From the NCBI GenBank assembly GCA_037355855.1, contig CM074765.1, forward strand, positions 3,100,001-3,164,000: a stretch of DNA of 64,000 bases. Reading direction: 5' to 3'. Of this stretch, positions 10,570 to 21,201 are shown in pieces (position 1 is the stretch's first letter; every line of letters starts with the position of its first letter). Source of the stretch: Pseudo-nitzschia pungens. Taxonomy: Eukaryota > Bacillariophyta > Bacillariophyceae > Bacillariales > Bacillariaceae. The notes beneath the pieces were generated by a model. It was not told where the DNA came from, searched no databases, and saw only the letters and a list, made by a program, of their open reading frames with translations. The position numbers and the translations under genes were made by a program.

Positions 10570-11783
10570 ATGTTGTCGTCGATACTGTGCCGGAGAGCGA
10601 CAAGCGTTGTCGCAGCCGCAAACAGAGCAGCGCTAGCGACTACGAGTAGTGGAACCACAGCGACAGCTTCGTCCGTCTCTTCGGCCGTGCCATCCGCCCG
10701 TCATTCGTCGTCGGCACCGCAAACTGAAGATCAGTCAGATTCGTCACAAGAATTTGTGTCGGTCCTAAAACTCAACATGTTGCAGCAGAATCCAGGAGCT
10801 ATCAAGAAGGTGAGCATATGGACGAATCACCGGATCGGAGTGGTCGTGGAAGGATTTCGGTTTGACGTCGAGTCGAATCTTTCGATGCCATGCGTGTTTT
10901 TCTCACCGTTTTCGACTGCTCCCTTTCTCTTCAAATGTTTGCGTTGTGTTTTCCTCGTTCTTTTTCGCTGTTTCATTTCTCGCATTTTCATTTCCTCTTT
11001 CAAACAACAAAAACTTAGAAACGTCGTGTTGGACGTGGTATCGGTTCCTCCAAAGGAAAGACCTCCGGAAGGGGGCATAAGGGAACAAAAGCGCGTGCGG
11101 GTGGATCGGTGCCCCTCACCTTTGAGGGTGGACAAACACCGTTTTATAAGCTTCTTCCTAAGCGGGGTTTTACAAACAAGCGACACAAAGCTGACATGCT
11201 TTCCCTTAATATCGGCACTCTTCAAGACTACATCGACATGGGACGGTTGCCCGTGGACAAAACGAACGAGAACAGCGTGCCAGTTTGGAACATGAAGGAT
11301 CTTCTGGATGCTGGCATGTTTACGACATCTTCGGTCAAGCACGGAATCAAATTGCTAGCGGAGGGGAAAGAAAGACTCAAAACTCCCTTCAAGCTGGAGA
11401 TTTCCCGAGCCAGCGAATCGGCCATTGATGCGGTGGAAGCTATCGGCGGAGAAGTCACCACGGTACACTACAACCGCTTGGCTCTAAGAGCCTTGCTCAA
11501 ACCTCACAAATTTACGGCCGGCGACATGACCGCCACCGACGACGAGGGCGGCTATGGATTCCAGTCGGAGGACGTGGTCGTACGCAACAATAGCAAAACG
11601 CCAAAGGCCCTGCCAAAATTCGCGCGTCCACCCCCCAAGTGGCAACCTTATTACACAAACTGGAAGAATCGTGGATATCTCAGCGTACAAGCACAAATGC
11701 GGAAATTGCTTGCGGAACGCCCGGAATTGGAGGAAAAATTTACCCAGGCACTGGCCAATGCCAAGAGCGACAAGAAGGAATGA
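10570..11783 (+). CDS. MRPL15: Mitochondrial large-subunit ribosomal protein uL15m, two exons
   Basis: Exons 10570-10809 and 11019-11783 are joined in phase 0 across a 209-nt intron (donor GTGAGC, acceptor CTTAG), giving 334 residues. The first ~45 residues ([20 protein letters not shown]...) are rich in Arg, Ser and Ala with no acidic residue, a typical mitochondrial presequence. The join recreates the L15 signature: [22 protein letters not shown] runs directly into KARAGGS, the Gly/Lys/Arg-rich loop that binds 23S rRNA. The remainder ([17 protein letters not shown], then [15 protein letters not shown] and [16 protein letters not shown]) follows the uL15 fold. The extended C-terminus (to residue 334) is usual for mitochondrial versions. 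The ATG at 10570 is preferred over upstream non-ATG codons. Confidence 0.93.
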
Positions 11784-13384
11784 TGGAGAAGCAAGCATAC
11801 ATTCACAATAATAGAACATTTACTTCCCCGCGATCCGGATTTCTCACTGGTTGGATTGCGCGAAAATATTCGTTCTTTTTGTGAAACAAAGTGTCCTACG
11901 TATAGAAGATCGAGAACACAATATTTGTGTTTACAGTACAACTCATTGCAACGAACGAATGACTTTTCGGAGTTTCTACTTCGATTTCCGTAAGGTGATG
12001 AACTTTCCCTGGATGCTCAGTCCAAATTCAAAACTCTTTACCAAAATAATCTTGTGTCGCAAGCCTCTGTGATAAGTGGCGGGTGCTGTTTTCCAAAATG
12101 AGCTTGATATTCGTAGCGTGTTCCTGGCGCGGTATTTTCTACTCTCGTCTTTGGTGTCGTCTTTCTCCTTTTCTCGGCCTTCTTGCGTCCTCCAACAACA
12201 AAAGAGTACATACTACATGCAAATGGAACTGGAACTGGTGTGGTATATTTATGGGAATTGCTATGCAAAGTTCAGTCCATGTTGTGCATTGAAAATTATT
12301 GAGCATGCACTCGTCCTCCAATCCAACTTGCGTACATACTACTGCTTTGAATACAAAAATACTGCGAGCAAGGAAGGACGAAGGGATCTGGAACATGAAA
12401 TAGAAATACCAATTACATGCGGTAAGAAGTTTGAATTATAAGTACACTTAGTTGTATAAATATATGTAGATAGTGTTACTTCCATCATTCAAAGTGGAAT
12501 ACTTGATCAGGTACTAAGTGCCAAGAATGCCAACTGACCCACCCCGCAGCGCGCCCTTGAGTTTTGCTTGCTGGCTTCTGTAGTGTCAATTCATTTGGAC
12601 GAGAAAATAACCATAAAAAGTCTTAAACTCAACATACTAAAAATTACAGACTGCTAATACTTTGCATACGAAATGCATTGAACCGTTGTAGTATTGAAGA
12701 TAATCATTACTACTAGTAGTAGTATTCTTTAGCAGCAGACAATTTTATTATGTTGCAAAATACGAAGTACGTAGTAAGTAGGTACTTTTGAAAGCCTTGA
12801 ACATGACAATCAACAAGTATTGTTTTTGATCCTGCCTTGATGCCATGCTCAACAACCTCTAAGTACGCACTACTGAAATATATCATCAGCTTGATATAGA
12901 TTGCGGCAATAGTGCAACTTTCCTTCTTTGACTGCTCTAACCATGTGCTCAAGTTTGCCAACTTTTTGCAAACTGTTCCACATCAACAATGAAAATCATT
13001 CAAAACTATCAACAGATGACTACTGATGCATTGGTAGCTGATCGTTTGACCAATAATAGTAATAAGATATTATCTTTTACAATTACTGATGAAAGCGACG
13101 AAGTTGGAACGCTTGGCGTTTTCTTGTCTTTCCAGCTTCCACACGACATCCCAGATTTTGGGGGGGTCCGTCGCTTTCATTGGATCAATCGTTTCATCAT
13201 TATTGCAATGCAACGATGCAGTGCAATCGACAGGATAACCGTTTATTCTTTCCGATAATGAGCAATAACAACCAATCGTTACTGTCCTTCAATTTCCTTC
13301 CCGCTCAATTCCAAACTAAGACCAGCCCGACAACGACAATATCATCATTGATCGGGTCTGTTCTTTGCTTGACAGGTTCATTGT
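11784..13384. other. Convergent gene-free spacer
   Basis: About 1.6 kb of AT-rich DNA between the 3' ends of MRPL15 (+) and COX6A (-). Small open frames start at GTG/TTG or lack any recognisable domain. TAG/TAC-rich stretches occur around 12705-12790. Nothing else supported. Confidence 0.55.
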
Positions 13385-14132
13385 TTATGCCTTTTCTTCT
13401 CTGCACTTCTTCCAGCAATTCAAATCGAACAAGGGGCATTGGTCGCACTCCCAGGGGAACTCCTTCGAGCGAATGGACATGTAATCGGGAAGGGGACCGT
13501 GGGGGCGGTGGTGGTGTTCCTCGATGGCCATGTCCTTGGCTACCATGAGCAGGCATCCGGGAACGCAGACAAAGACGGAAATCTTGATCCAGGTCCACAA
13601 TTCGGTCCACTCCTCGTCGTGGGACTTGTGTGGGTTAGCCGCCAGGATTTCCTTCTGGTAGGCAATTCGTGCCCGGACCTGTTCGATGGCCTCGGCCTGC
13701 ATCTCGGCCTCGGTACCGACCCGGGGAACGGTTTGGATCGAGCGCATCGCCGTGGCACCGCGGCGAACCGCCAGGGAACGAGCGAGGCTTCGTGCTGCTA
13801 CAAGAGACTGGTACGTACCATAATGTGTGAATTATTATGATGTCAATAGTGCATTGCATACGATTCAATTGTAATCCAAAGGTTGGCAAGTAATGTCCAA
13901 TAACATGAAGAACCACAATGCAGAAAATTGGATTAGAGTTAGGCGTATCAATAACACCGTAAAAAATACGTGAAACCGAAAGGCGAATCCTCAGAGGGTA
14001 TCTCGATGTTGTGTTTGCAGCTGTTGGCTCCGTTTGTTGCTGGTCGGGTCCAATCCGTTTCGATCTCAATGTGGTCTTTTCGATCTAAAAGAAGTTGCTA
14101 GTGTTTAGGTTTGCCTATCCAATGCTTACCAT
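13385..14132 (-). CDS. COX6A: Cytochrome c oxidase subunit VIa, with an ATG-only first coding exon
   Basis: Exon 2 (13807-13385) codes for 140 residues. Its frame is blocked by a stop just upstream, but a perfect ATG followed at once by GTAAGC lies at 14132-14130; splicing it to the CAG acceptor at 13810-13808 gives M-SLVAAARSLARSLAVRRG, a strong mitochondrial presequence, so I infer a 141-residue protein with a 322-nt intron. Downstream: an EEW.ELWTWIKISVFVCVPGCLLMVAKD segment whose middle is a single inner-membrane helix, then YMSIRSKEFPWECDQCPLFDLNCW, the conserved COX6A C-terminal signature (the CPLFD.NCW ending is the form I recall from protists). It is a nucleus-encoded small subunit of respiratory complex IV. 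An internal ATG at 13747 would delete the presequence, which makes it less likely. Confidence 0.85.
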
Positions 14133-14776
14133 GGTGGTTTTAGTTCTGCCGAAGGAACAGAGCTGTTACGTTGTGTACGACAAAGTGAGTGCCGATGTTG
14201 ATGCTGCTTCGACCGCGGCTTCGACGCCATATGCGAAGAACCTACAGCGAACATCAACACAAAGAACGGGAGGAGAAGCACAGTGCTCTCACGGCTGGGT
14301 CCCATTCTCACGGATACAACTGCAGCAGTGCAGTAAGCGAGCACCGGAAACCTCGCTATTTTTCGCGCACACCGCGCAGATCGTTTTTGAAGTTGTTCTT
14401 TCCCCGTGATCTCTCAAAGTATCGGGATAATTCCCCCCATATGAACCCAAAAATAAAAACGATAGGGAATTTGATCCCTCGAATCTCAAAATTTCATCCG
14501 TTAGATATCAATGCTTGTGTGGTGCCGAGTTAGCTCACGCACACGCGTTGCTTTGCGTGAATGAAAACTTTCGATCCGAAACGATGCGGGTCCGTTCTTG
14601 TATCTACGGTACGGAGGTGACCGTTTCAATAGCCTACAATGACTATTATTTTTTCTACTGCTGGATCGTGCATTGCAACTACTCCAAGTGATTTACCACA
14701 GTTCGGCATCATTCGCAAAGGATCAATTACTTCCACCTTAACAAGTACTATATACCAGAAGTAGACAGTAGCAACA
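14133..14776. promoter_or_regulatory. Divergent promoter region, COX6A and clathrin light chain
   Basis: The start codons of COX6A (-) and the clathrin light chain gene (+) are 644 bases apart and point away from each other. A TATA-like TACTATATACC lies at 14746-14756, about 25 bases before the clathrin start, which is close for a promoter element and may sit in the 5' UTR. No coding sequence recognised. Confidence 0.5.
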
Positions 14777-15472
14777 ATGGCTGACGATATGGATTTCTTT
14801 GGCGGAGATGTTACTCCAATGGAAGCTCCCACCCCCGATGAAATGGGATTTACCATGTTGGGAGAAGCCGAAACTCCCGCTCCATCCGATGACATGGCCG
14901 CTTTTGTCGGAGACATCCAGGAAACCTCGGACGACATCGGATTCGCCGCTGCTCCGGAGGAGATGGGATTCGCCGCCGCCCCCGAACCCGTCGACGATGG
15001 CGCTCCCATCATCCTCGGAGCTCCCCCGGTCGTCGAGGACAACGCCCCAATTGTTCTGGGACCTCCCCCTGTCGAAGACGTTCCCGCACCACAAGAGCCG
15101 GTCACACCGGAGGAACCCAGTGCCATGAAGAAGTTCAACGAAGAGTGGCAAGCAACACTGGCCGCTCGCAAGGCGGAAGAAGATGCCGCTAAGGCCGCCA
15201 TGGTGGAAGCCGCTCGGGTCGCCATGGAGGAATTCCAAATCAAGGCCCAGATGAAGCGGGACGCCAAAATGGCCAAGAACCGAGAAGACGAACAGGCCAA
15301 ACTGGAAGCCATCGAGGCCGACTTGGAGAACGACAACAGCTGGCAGCGTGTGAGCAAGATGGTCGACCTCACCCAGGATGGGGCCGAGGACGCCGAAAAC
15401 ACCAAGCGAATGCGAGACATCTTTATTCAATTAAAGAACGAGCCGGGGCTGGCCGCCAAGGTCGGAGCTTGA
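14777..15472 (+). CDS. Clathrin light chain
   Basis: Single exon, 231 residues, starting MADDMDFFGGDV. The N-terminal ~110 residues are acidic and Pro-rich, with repeated short blocks (DEMGF, DDIGFAAAPE, EEMGFAAAPE and ILGAPP/VLGPPP). From about residue 115 the protein becomes a long charged helix (KKFNEEWQATLAARKAEE ... QIKAQMKRDAKMAKNREDE), the heavy-chain-binding coiled coil, followed by NSWQRVSKMVDLT, matching the conserved W..V..LVDL block of light chains. The predicted product coats the clathrin triskelion hub and tunes lattice assembly at the Golgi and plasma membrane. Length and order fit the family; strong sequence divergence in the N-terminal half is normal for it. Confidence 0.88.
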   Translation: MADDMDFFGGDVTPMEAPTPDEMGFTMLGEAETPAPSDDMAAFVGDIQETSDDIGFAAAPEEMGFAAAPEPVDDGAPIILGAPPVVEDNAPIVLGPPPVEDVPAPQEPVTPEEPSAMKKFNEEWQATLAARKAEEDAAKAAMVEAARVAMEEFQIKAQMKRDAKMAKNREDEQAKLEAIEADLENDNSWQRVSKMVDLTQDGAEDAENTKRMRDIFIQLKNEPGLAAKVGA

Positions 15473-16317
15473 AATCAGGATAGGGCAACAACGACGATTC
15501 AATTACCATCCTCTAAGACAACGACGAACGATGTAAATGCCTATACTTCTTACGAGTTCGTGGTTGGGAAGAAAGACGAAGACGATCCTCGTGCTCGTGA
15601 CGATTGGATCGTCTTGTAACAATAGAAGTACGCACCCACACTACTACCTATGCCACTTCTTTACGGAATCATCCGAATACTTACTTCTAACAAAAAAACA
15701 AATAAAAAGTTGAATGCCAAGCATTTGTTTCAAAATTGTAGTTATCACCGCACTGCCACTATGCTTCTCCCGTCCCAAGCATAATCCACATTCGAATTCC
15801 GTGTCGTAAAACCAGATATCGATCGATGAATAACAAAATACACTATTCAATTATCATCACCGTTTTCCCTCCAATTACACCATGACGGTATCACTCTGAG
15901 ATAGAAATTGGAATTGGTGGGAGAAGACTGCATTTGACGGGTTGAATTTCTTGTCCTCCTACATGTTGATCGATTGGAAGTAACCGAGGCCGGCTAGGAC
16001 AGCTATTGCTACTCATACTAGTGCTACTATCCCATCAAGACGAGAAAACTACGGATAAACTATCGATCAACACACGATGATGATTAGGGTGATGATTTCG
16101 TACGCCTATTTCGATAGCAGTGAGGTTCCCGGTTCGAGGCAGCGAATAAGCAAAGAGATCGTCCCGTCCCGTCCTGTCCCCTCTCGTCTCTTTTTGTGTG
16201 CCGTGAGTTCCTAAGTTAGGTGGAGGCCCATGTTGATGGAAAGGCATGCGCAGACCACTGCCCCGTCTGGTCATCAGAGACACACTCTCCTGGAATCACC
16301 TCTGCGGATTTGTTCGG
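15473..16317. other. Convergent spacer
   Basis: About 850 bases between the 3' ends of the clathrin light chain and PAWMT-motif genes. No credible coding frame or structured RNA noticed. Confidence 0.55.
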
Positions 16318-18705
16318 TTACTTGGTCATCCAAGCCGGCAGGGTTCGACCCCGGCCTCGTCCACGTCCCATGCCGCCATCGTCTCCGTTCGCAACTCCCG
16401 CCGGCCCGAGAATACCCTGTGACTGGGGTGGTGGCTGCTGTTGCTTTTCTTGGAATTGCTGTTCCGTCATCCATGCCGGTTTTTGCAGGCCCATGCCCCG
16501 TCCGCGACCCCGTCCACCCTCGGGAGGAGCCGCCTGGGAGGACGATTGATAGTGGCTACTGTTGTTGTTGTTGTTGTTGTTGTTGTTGCTGTTGCCCTTG
16601 TTGCCTTTTCCTCCGCGTCCCCGGCCCTTTCCCCGACCTCGGCCACCACTCTTGCCTTTCTTGGGCTTGCCCGACGGTGGCTCGTGGGGATTTCCACGTC
16701 CATGGCCACCTCCGGGAAGGTCCATGGGACGGGAATGCTCGTCCGATGCAGGACGCGGTTGGAACGGTGCTTCGGGCTGCGCGGCTTGTTGTTGTTGTTG
16801 CTGCTGCTGCTGCTCCCGAAACTGCTGGTCGGTCATCCACGCCGGCTTGAGCAGGCCCGCTCCCCTGCCGCGGCCCAACCCAACGGAAGAGGGAGGTTGC
16901 TGTTGCTGCTGTTGTGGTTGCGGGGTGGATCCCTGGGTGCGCCTGAATTCCTCGTCCGTCATCCAGGCCGGCTTGAGCATTCCCGCCCCCCGCCCGCGGC
17001 CAGCACCGACCGGGCCGCCTCCCGCGGCTTGCTGTTGCTGCTGGAACTGCTCGTCCGTCATCCAGGCGGGCTTTAGGAGTCCCGACCCCCGTCCTCGGCC
17101 CCTGCCGCCGGTAGGCGGGGACGGCGGGCCGTTGTTCTTGTTTCCGCCCTTGCCTCCCCTGCCCCGATGCTTGCGGCCGCCACGGGAGTTGTTGCGCTTG
17201 CCGTTGCGTCCTCCACCCGGGTTCGGAGCCGACTGGTTGTAGAATGACTGCTGCTGTTGCTGCTGTTCGTACGAAGCGTCGTACGCGCTGCCCGGGGGAT
17301 GGTCCGTCCGCTGGCGCTTGGCCGACCGATCGTCTCCGGGGTAGTAATCGTCGTATCCATTTGCATTAGCGTTTGAGTTCGCGGCACAGTAGGAAGGCTC
17401 GCTTCCACGAGATTGTGGGTAGTCCTGGTAGGAATAATCATTGTACTCGTGGGCCGGCTCCGGTCGCTTTTGGCGGACGGGTTCGGTGGCGTATCCACGA
17501 GAGGGCAACTTAGAGTGGGGAGGGTCGGCATCGACTGCGCGGGAATCGGATGGGTAATACGGCTCTTGATCCTGGCTGCTGTTCCGGTGATCGTAGTACC
17601 TCTCGTGTTGTTGATCGTGTTGTTGATCGTGTTGTTGATCATGTTTTTGGTGCTGGTGATGTTGCTGGTGATGATAATGACGATCCGAGTCGGAGTAACT
17701 GTACTGGTGCTGCGCATCGTTCGGATCATCGTAGTAGTGCTGCTGTTGATCGTAGTACGAAGACGACGCCCGCTGGGAATCGTCGTATTGGCGATTCGGA
17801 TCGCGATCCCGATATCCGTACGGATCCGATGATGATGATGATGCGGCCGCTGCTCCCTCTCGTGCATCATCGTACTGGCCATAATACTGCGAATGCGAAT
17901 CATCGTAGTGATGGTCTGGCTCGTGCGGGGGAGCACGCTGAGTGTAGTTCACATTGTTCGCGCTATTCGCATTCGCAGTATTTGCGTTCGAATTCGCATT
18001 CGGGTTGCTGGCTGGGGGAGGCTTCGTGTCATACCCACGAGACGCGGGCCGCCGAGAAGGATGAGCCGCAGCAGCACTGTGGTTCGCTTCGGCTGCTGCC
18101 ATCGATCCACGAGGATCGTGCCCAGAGGAGGGATCTCCGTTGCGAGTCGGTTCCCGAGGGTAATGCGGTGGCTGCCGCTGCCGTTGCTCATAAGCCTCGG
18201 TGTTCGTCTTTTCCGTTTGATTGTTGCGTGCACGATCCGCTTCCCCCCCAAACGTCGCAGCGGCAGTTGTGTCTCTCGATATCGGGGTGGTGGTATCGGA
18301 AGAGGAACGGTGTGGTTGCTGTTGCTGGTGGGGTCGTTGATTTGGATGTACACTATCAGAAATCGAAGCAGACGACGATCGCACCATTGGATCGCTCGAC
18401 CGGGTCTTGTCCACCACTCCACGCCAGACACTGCTGCTGCTGGCTGATGGGGGTGGGTGTCTCGACGCGCTTGCTGGAGCCGCACGAGCATTAGTAGTAC
18501 CCTCAGTATCGGTCGTCAATGAGCTTGCGGGAGCTTTTCGTGGGACGGAAACGTCGGCAGGACCGGGTGCCGGGGTGGGAGCCGCAACCGACAAAGCCGT
18601 GGGCGCGGAAGACTGCACAGCAATTCCGCGCATCTTGGAACGCATCCTCGAGCGCCGTTCCGCCTTGACCCTCGCGGCGATTTCTTCGAGTGTCTCGCCT
18701 GCCAT
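16318..18705 (-). CDS. Disordered RGG/poly-Q protein with five PAWMT motifs
   Basis: 795 residues in one exon, starting MAGETLEEIAARVKAERRSR, whose short basic helix is the only part that looks folded. The rest is low complexity: Ser/Pro-rich (50-240), Asn/Ala repeats (233-250), Tyr/Asp/His/Gln-rich prion-like sequence (258-460, with three tandem HDQQ units near 355-366) and RGG/Gln-rich (495-795). PAWMT occurs five times, at 546-550, 579-583, 621-625, 743-747 and 790-794. Four copies share the frame GRGRGxGLxKPAWMT[DE]xxF; the last closes the protein as TLPAWMTK. Two SRGY-[DA]-T-[KE]-P units near 222 and 402 are a second repeat. I do not recognise a named family. Composition suggests a nuclear RNA-binding or condensate-forming protein, with PAWMT as a short docking motif; this is inference. 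Confidence 0.8.
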   Translation of the reverse strand: MAGETLEEIAARVKAERRSRMRSKMRGIAVQSSAPTALSVAAPTPAPGPADVSVPRKAPASSLTTDTEGTTNARAAPASASRHPPPSASSSSVWRGVVDKTRSSDPMVRSSSASISDSVHPNQRPHQQQQPHRSSSDTTTPISRDTTAAATFGGEADRARNNQTEKTNTEAYEQRQRQPPHYPREPTRNGDPSSGHDPRGSMAAAEANHSAAAAHPSRRPASRGYDTKPPPASNPNANSNANTANANSANNVNYTQRAPPHEPDHHYDDSHSQYYGQYDDAREGAAAASSSSSDPYGYRDRDPNRQYDDSQRASSSYYDQQQHYYDDPNDAQHQYSYSDSDRHYHHQQHHQHQKHDQQHDQQHDQQHERYYDHRNSSQDQEPYYPSDSRAVDADPPHSKLPSRGYATEPVRQKRPEPAHEYNDYSYQDYPQSRGSEPSYCAANSNANANGYDDYYPGDDRSAKRQRTDHPPGSAYDASYEQQQQQQSFYNQSAPNPGGGRNGKRNNSRGGRKHRGRGGKGGNKNNGPPSPPTGGRGRGRGSGLLKPAWMTDEQFQQQQQAAGGGPVGAGRGRGAGMLKPAWMTDEEFRRTQGSTPQPQQQQQQPPSSVGLGRGRGAGLLKPAWMTDQQFREQQQQQQQQQAAQPEAPFQPRPASDEHSRPMDLPGGGHGRGNPHEPPSGKPKKGKSGGRGRGKGRGRGGKGNKGNSNNNNNNNNNSSHYQSSSQAAPPEGGRGRGRGMGLQKPAWMTEQQFQEKQQQPPPQSQGILGPAGVANGDDGGMGRGRGRGRTLPAWMTK

Positions 18706-19710
18706 GCTGAATAGATCGGTGCAATGCTATGCAATGCTGTGAAATGCAATGTTTTTGGTTCAAAATTCGATTGGCGTTCGTAGCAACGAACGTTGTCCTC
18801 TCCGTACAGCAGGAGGTGACAACGACTTTCCTGCTGCTTTCGCGATAACCAATAAGTGGTGGCGATGTTTGTTGGTGATTGTGAACGAAATCAGACTTGG
18901 AATTTGGCCTGAACGCTGCTTAGTTCCTCTCTCGCCAACATCACTTCTTGAATCACCATCATTCAGTAGGCAGCAACCAGAATTACGGCACGATTACGTA
19001 CAAAGTACGTACCGCGCCTTTGCGTCTTCTCTTTGACGGGTGGCCGCAAGACGTCTTGAAAAGGATAGATGGACAGACAGATGAATGAATGATTTTATTA
19101 TTGCTCCGTTAAGCGTAATTTCGTTTGCGTTAAGTACACGTACAAAACGGTATTTGTGCACGTACGTATACCTGGTAAGTTACTGCGAGTAAGGTCTTAC
19201 TCGCAGTTTAGCTTGCGTGCCTGACTTCGAAGTAATTAACCTTACTGTAAAACTTATGATGGTTTACTTCGAAGTAAGCTTACTCGTACTACTACTTAGG
19301 TTACTCGTACAGTTAATATGTGACATGACGTGACATGTGACACAATTAATGACTAGTATCACATCATCATACCTATGGGAGTATTCAGATCATATGTGTG
19401 ATACCTGATGAAACACTGAATCTAAGAATACCGTACGGTAATTACGAGTAAGTTACTGGTGAATTACCAGTTAATCTTACACGTAATCTTCGTTGCTTTT
19501 TCGCATGCTTGGTAGGTTACGGTTTACCTTATCAGTCTAAATCACATCCGAAAAACACTTCGTAAGGTTACATACAACTCAAATAACTGCCTGTTGACCC
19601 AAGCCCCGAAGGGGGTAAGTTACCGCGGTTGCTGCCCAGGACCGAACACTACAAAATTATCATCGTCATCGTTACGGCAAGCGTCATTGCAATCGCCATC
19701 GCTTGCAGCC
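18706..19710. other. Divergent intergenic region with palindrome cluster
   Basis: One kilobase between the divergent PAWMT-motif (-) and LRR-like (+) genes. 19140-19570 is dense in GTAAG/CTTAC and TACTTCGAAGTA words (listed separately). Both promoters should lie here. Confidence 0.5.
19183..19206. repeat. Perfect 24-nt palindrome
   Basis: Two 11-base arms (CTGCGAGTAAG and its exact complement) flank a 2-base centre GT. It is the most regular member of the GTAAG/CTTAC-rich stretch 19140-19570; TTCGAAGTAA-type inverted words repeat 30 and 70 bases further on. It could be a protein-binding dyad or a short hairpin in a transcript. Confidence 0.7.
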
Positions 19711-21201
19711 ATGGGCAAAAAGGGAAAGGGCCGCCAGTCGGGCGGATTCGCCTCCAAGAGCTTGCGCGCCAACCAGAGCCAGGAGGTGGAGCGCATCCGG
19801 GACGAAACCCTCCGCTGGACCCGCAGGGAGACCTCTGACTTTGTCGCGTGGACGTCCCGGAGACAGCAGGAACGCCTCCGGAATCGGCCGCGGTTCGTGC
19901 TGTCCCTGCGCCGGAACCTCACCGGAATCCTGAACGAGCGGCGATCCCGGGACGCCTACCTCTTTCGGGAACGCCGGCGGCGGAACGGGTTCCTCCCGTC
20001 CGAGGTCGCGAACAGTGGCAGCGCCGCTGCGGGGTTCGAATCGGCCGTTACGAAGGGTCTCGTCCACTCACCGGGGTGGCTCATCCGGTACCAAACCAAG
20101 AATCGCAGCGGGAGACACTCCGGTACCGACAGCGATAGCGACTCTGCAGCGTCGGGGGACGACTCCCGGCCGGTGGAAAAACTCCAAACTCTCGCGCTGG
20201 TGGTCTTTGCAAACTACATTCGTGACTACCGAGACGCCATGGGCGACGATGAGTTGTATGGAGCGCTCTCGATGCTTCCGCCCGAGTCCCGCTCGGAACT
20301 CTCCATACTGCTCTCGTTGGGAATGAGCATCGCGGAAGATCCCAATGCCTTGGCCGACGATGGAAATGGAAAGAACAATGCCAATGCCAATGCCAATGCC
20401 AACCCCCAAAGCGGCAAAAAGACGGCCAGGGACCGCACCGACGCAAATGATCGTCCCCAACCGCTCTACATGGATAACGACATGGCGATTCTCCTGGGCC
20501 AGCACTCCGACGTCGAGTGTCTCTGCCTCGCCAATCGAAAAAAGGCAAGCGGCAGGAACACACTGACCCGTGCCGGACTGGAGGCTCTCATTCCCCAAAC
20601 TCCGAGGCTGTTGCGGGGGACACAGCGTTTCGTTTTTGATGACGACAACGGCGACGACGACGATAGCAGGAACAGTAGCAACGAAAGCGTCCTCGACTGC
20701 TGGGACGACGAGGACGACGAGAATAACAACGACGATGACAACCATGCTTTGTGTCGCTACCAGGGCAATGCTTTCCGAAACGGCGGAGGCAACCTGAAAC
20801 TTCGTCGGCTGGAACTCCTCGACCTGAACGGGGAACGCGACGACTGCGGCGAGGCCGGTGATGGCGGCAGCATGGCGGGTGTCCTTGTGAGGTGGTTCGA
20901 AAAGTGCTCTGGAATCACCCACCTTTCCCTGGCGGGCTCCTTCGCGATGCACCACGAGGTCGGTATAGCCGTGGTGCTGGCGCTGCCGTCGATGCTGCCG
21001 GTCCTGGAGGTCCTGGACGTGACCCGGTGTCCGTGGGCGACCGACTCGCTGATGGCGCGCGTTGCGAACGGGTACCACCGGAATCCGGTGTCCCCGGAGG
21101 TTCCCACGATCTATTACTACCGGGGAGTCTTCGCGTGGGAACCCCTAGAGCGGAATGGGACGCGATCGAAACATGATCCCTGGGAGGACAACGATGTTTG
21201 A
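19711..21201 (+). CDS. Unknown protein with C-terminal leucine-rich-repeat-like segment
   Basis: 496 residues from the ATG at 19711 (MGKKGKGRQSGGFASKSLR); the frame is open upstream but without an ATG. The N-terminal ~100 residues are strongly basic and helical (many Arg pairs), then a Ser/Asp linker (about 140-160), a helical block (VEKLQTLALVVFANYIRDYRD), an Asn/Ala repeat (AN)n and an Asp/Asn run near 350-385. The C-terminal ~130 residues read LKLRRLELLDLNGE ... GITHLSLAGSF ... LPVLEVLDVTRCPW, spaced like leucine-rich repeats of the F-box/FBXL or ribonuclease-inhibitor type. No F-box or catalytic motif seen. I cannot assign a function; a scaffold role is only a guess. Confidence 0.7.
   Translation: MGKKGKGRQSGGFASKSLRANQSQEVERIRDETLRWTRRETSDFVAWTSRRQQERLRNRPRFVLSLRRNLTGILNERRSRDAYLFRERRRRNGFLPSEVANSGSAAAGFESAVTKGLVHSPGWLIRYQTKNRSGRHSGTDSDSDSAASGDDSRPVEKLQTLALVVFANYIRDYRDAMGDDELYGALSMLPPESRSELSILLSLGMSIAEDPNALADDGNGKNNANANANANPQSGKKTARDRTDANDRPQPLYMDNDMAILLGQHSDVECLCLANRKKASGRNTLTRAGLEALIPQTPRLLRGTQRFVFDDDNGDDDDSRNSSNESVLDCWDDEDDENNNDDDNHALCRYQGNAFRNGGGNLKLRRLELLDLNGERDDCGEAGDGGSMAGVLVRWFEKCSGITHLSLAGSFAMHHEVGIAVVLALPSMLPVLEVLDVTRCPWATDSLMARVANGYHRNPVSPEVPTIYYYRGVFAWEPLERNGTRSKHDPWEDNDV

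Noticed and set aside
12076..12441. 121-residue plus-strand frame after MRPL15
   Set aside because: Begins at GTG, no recognisable motif, AT-rich spacer composition.
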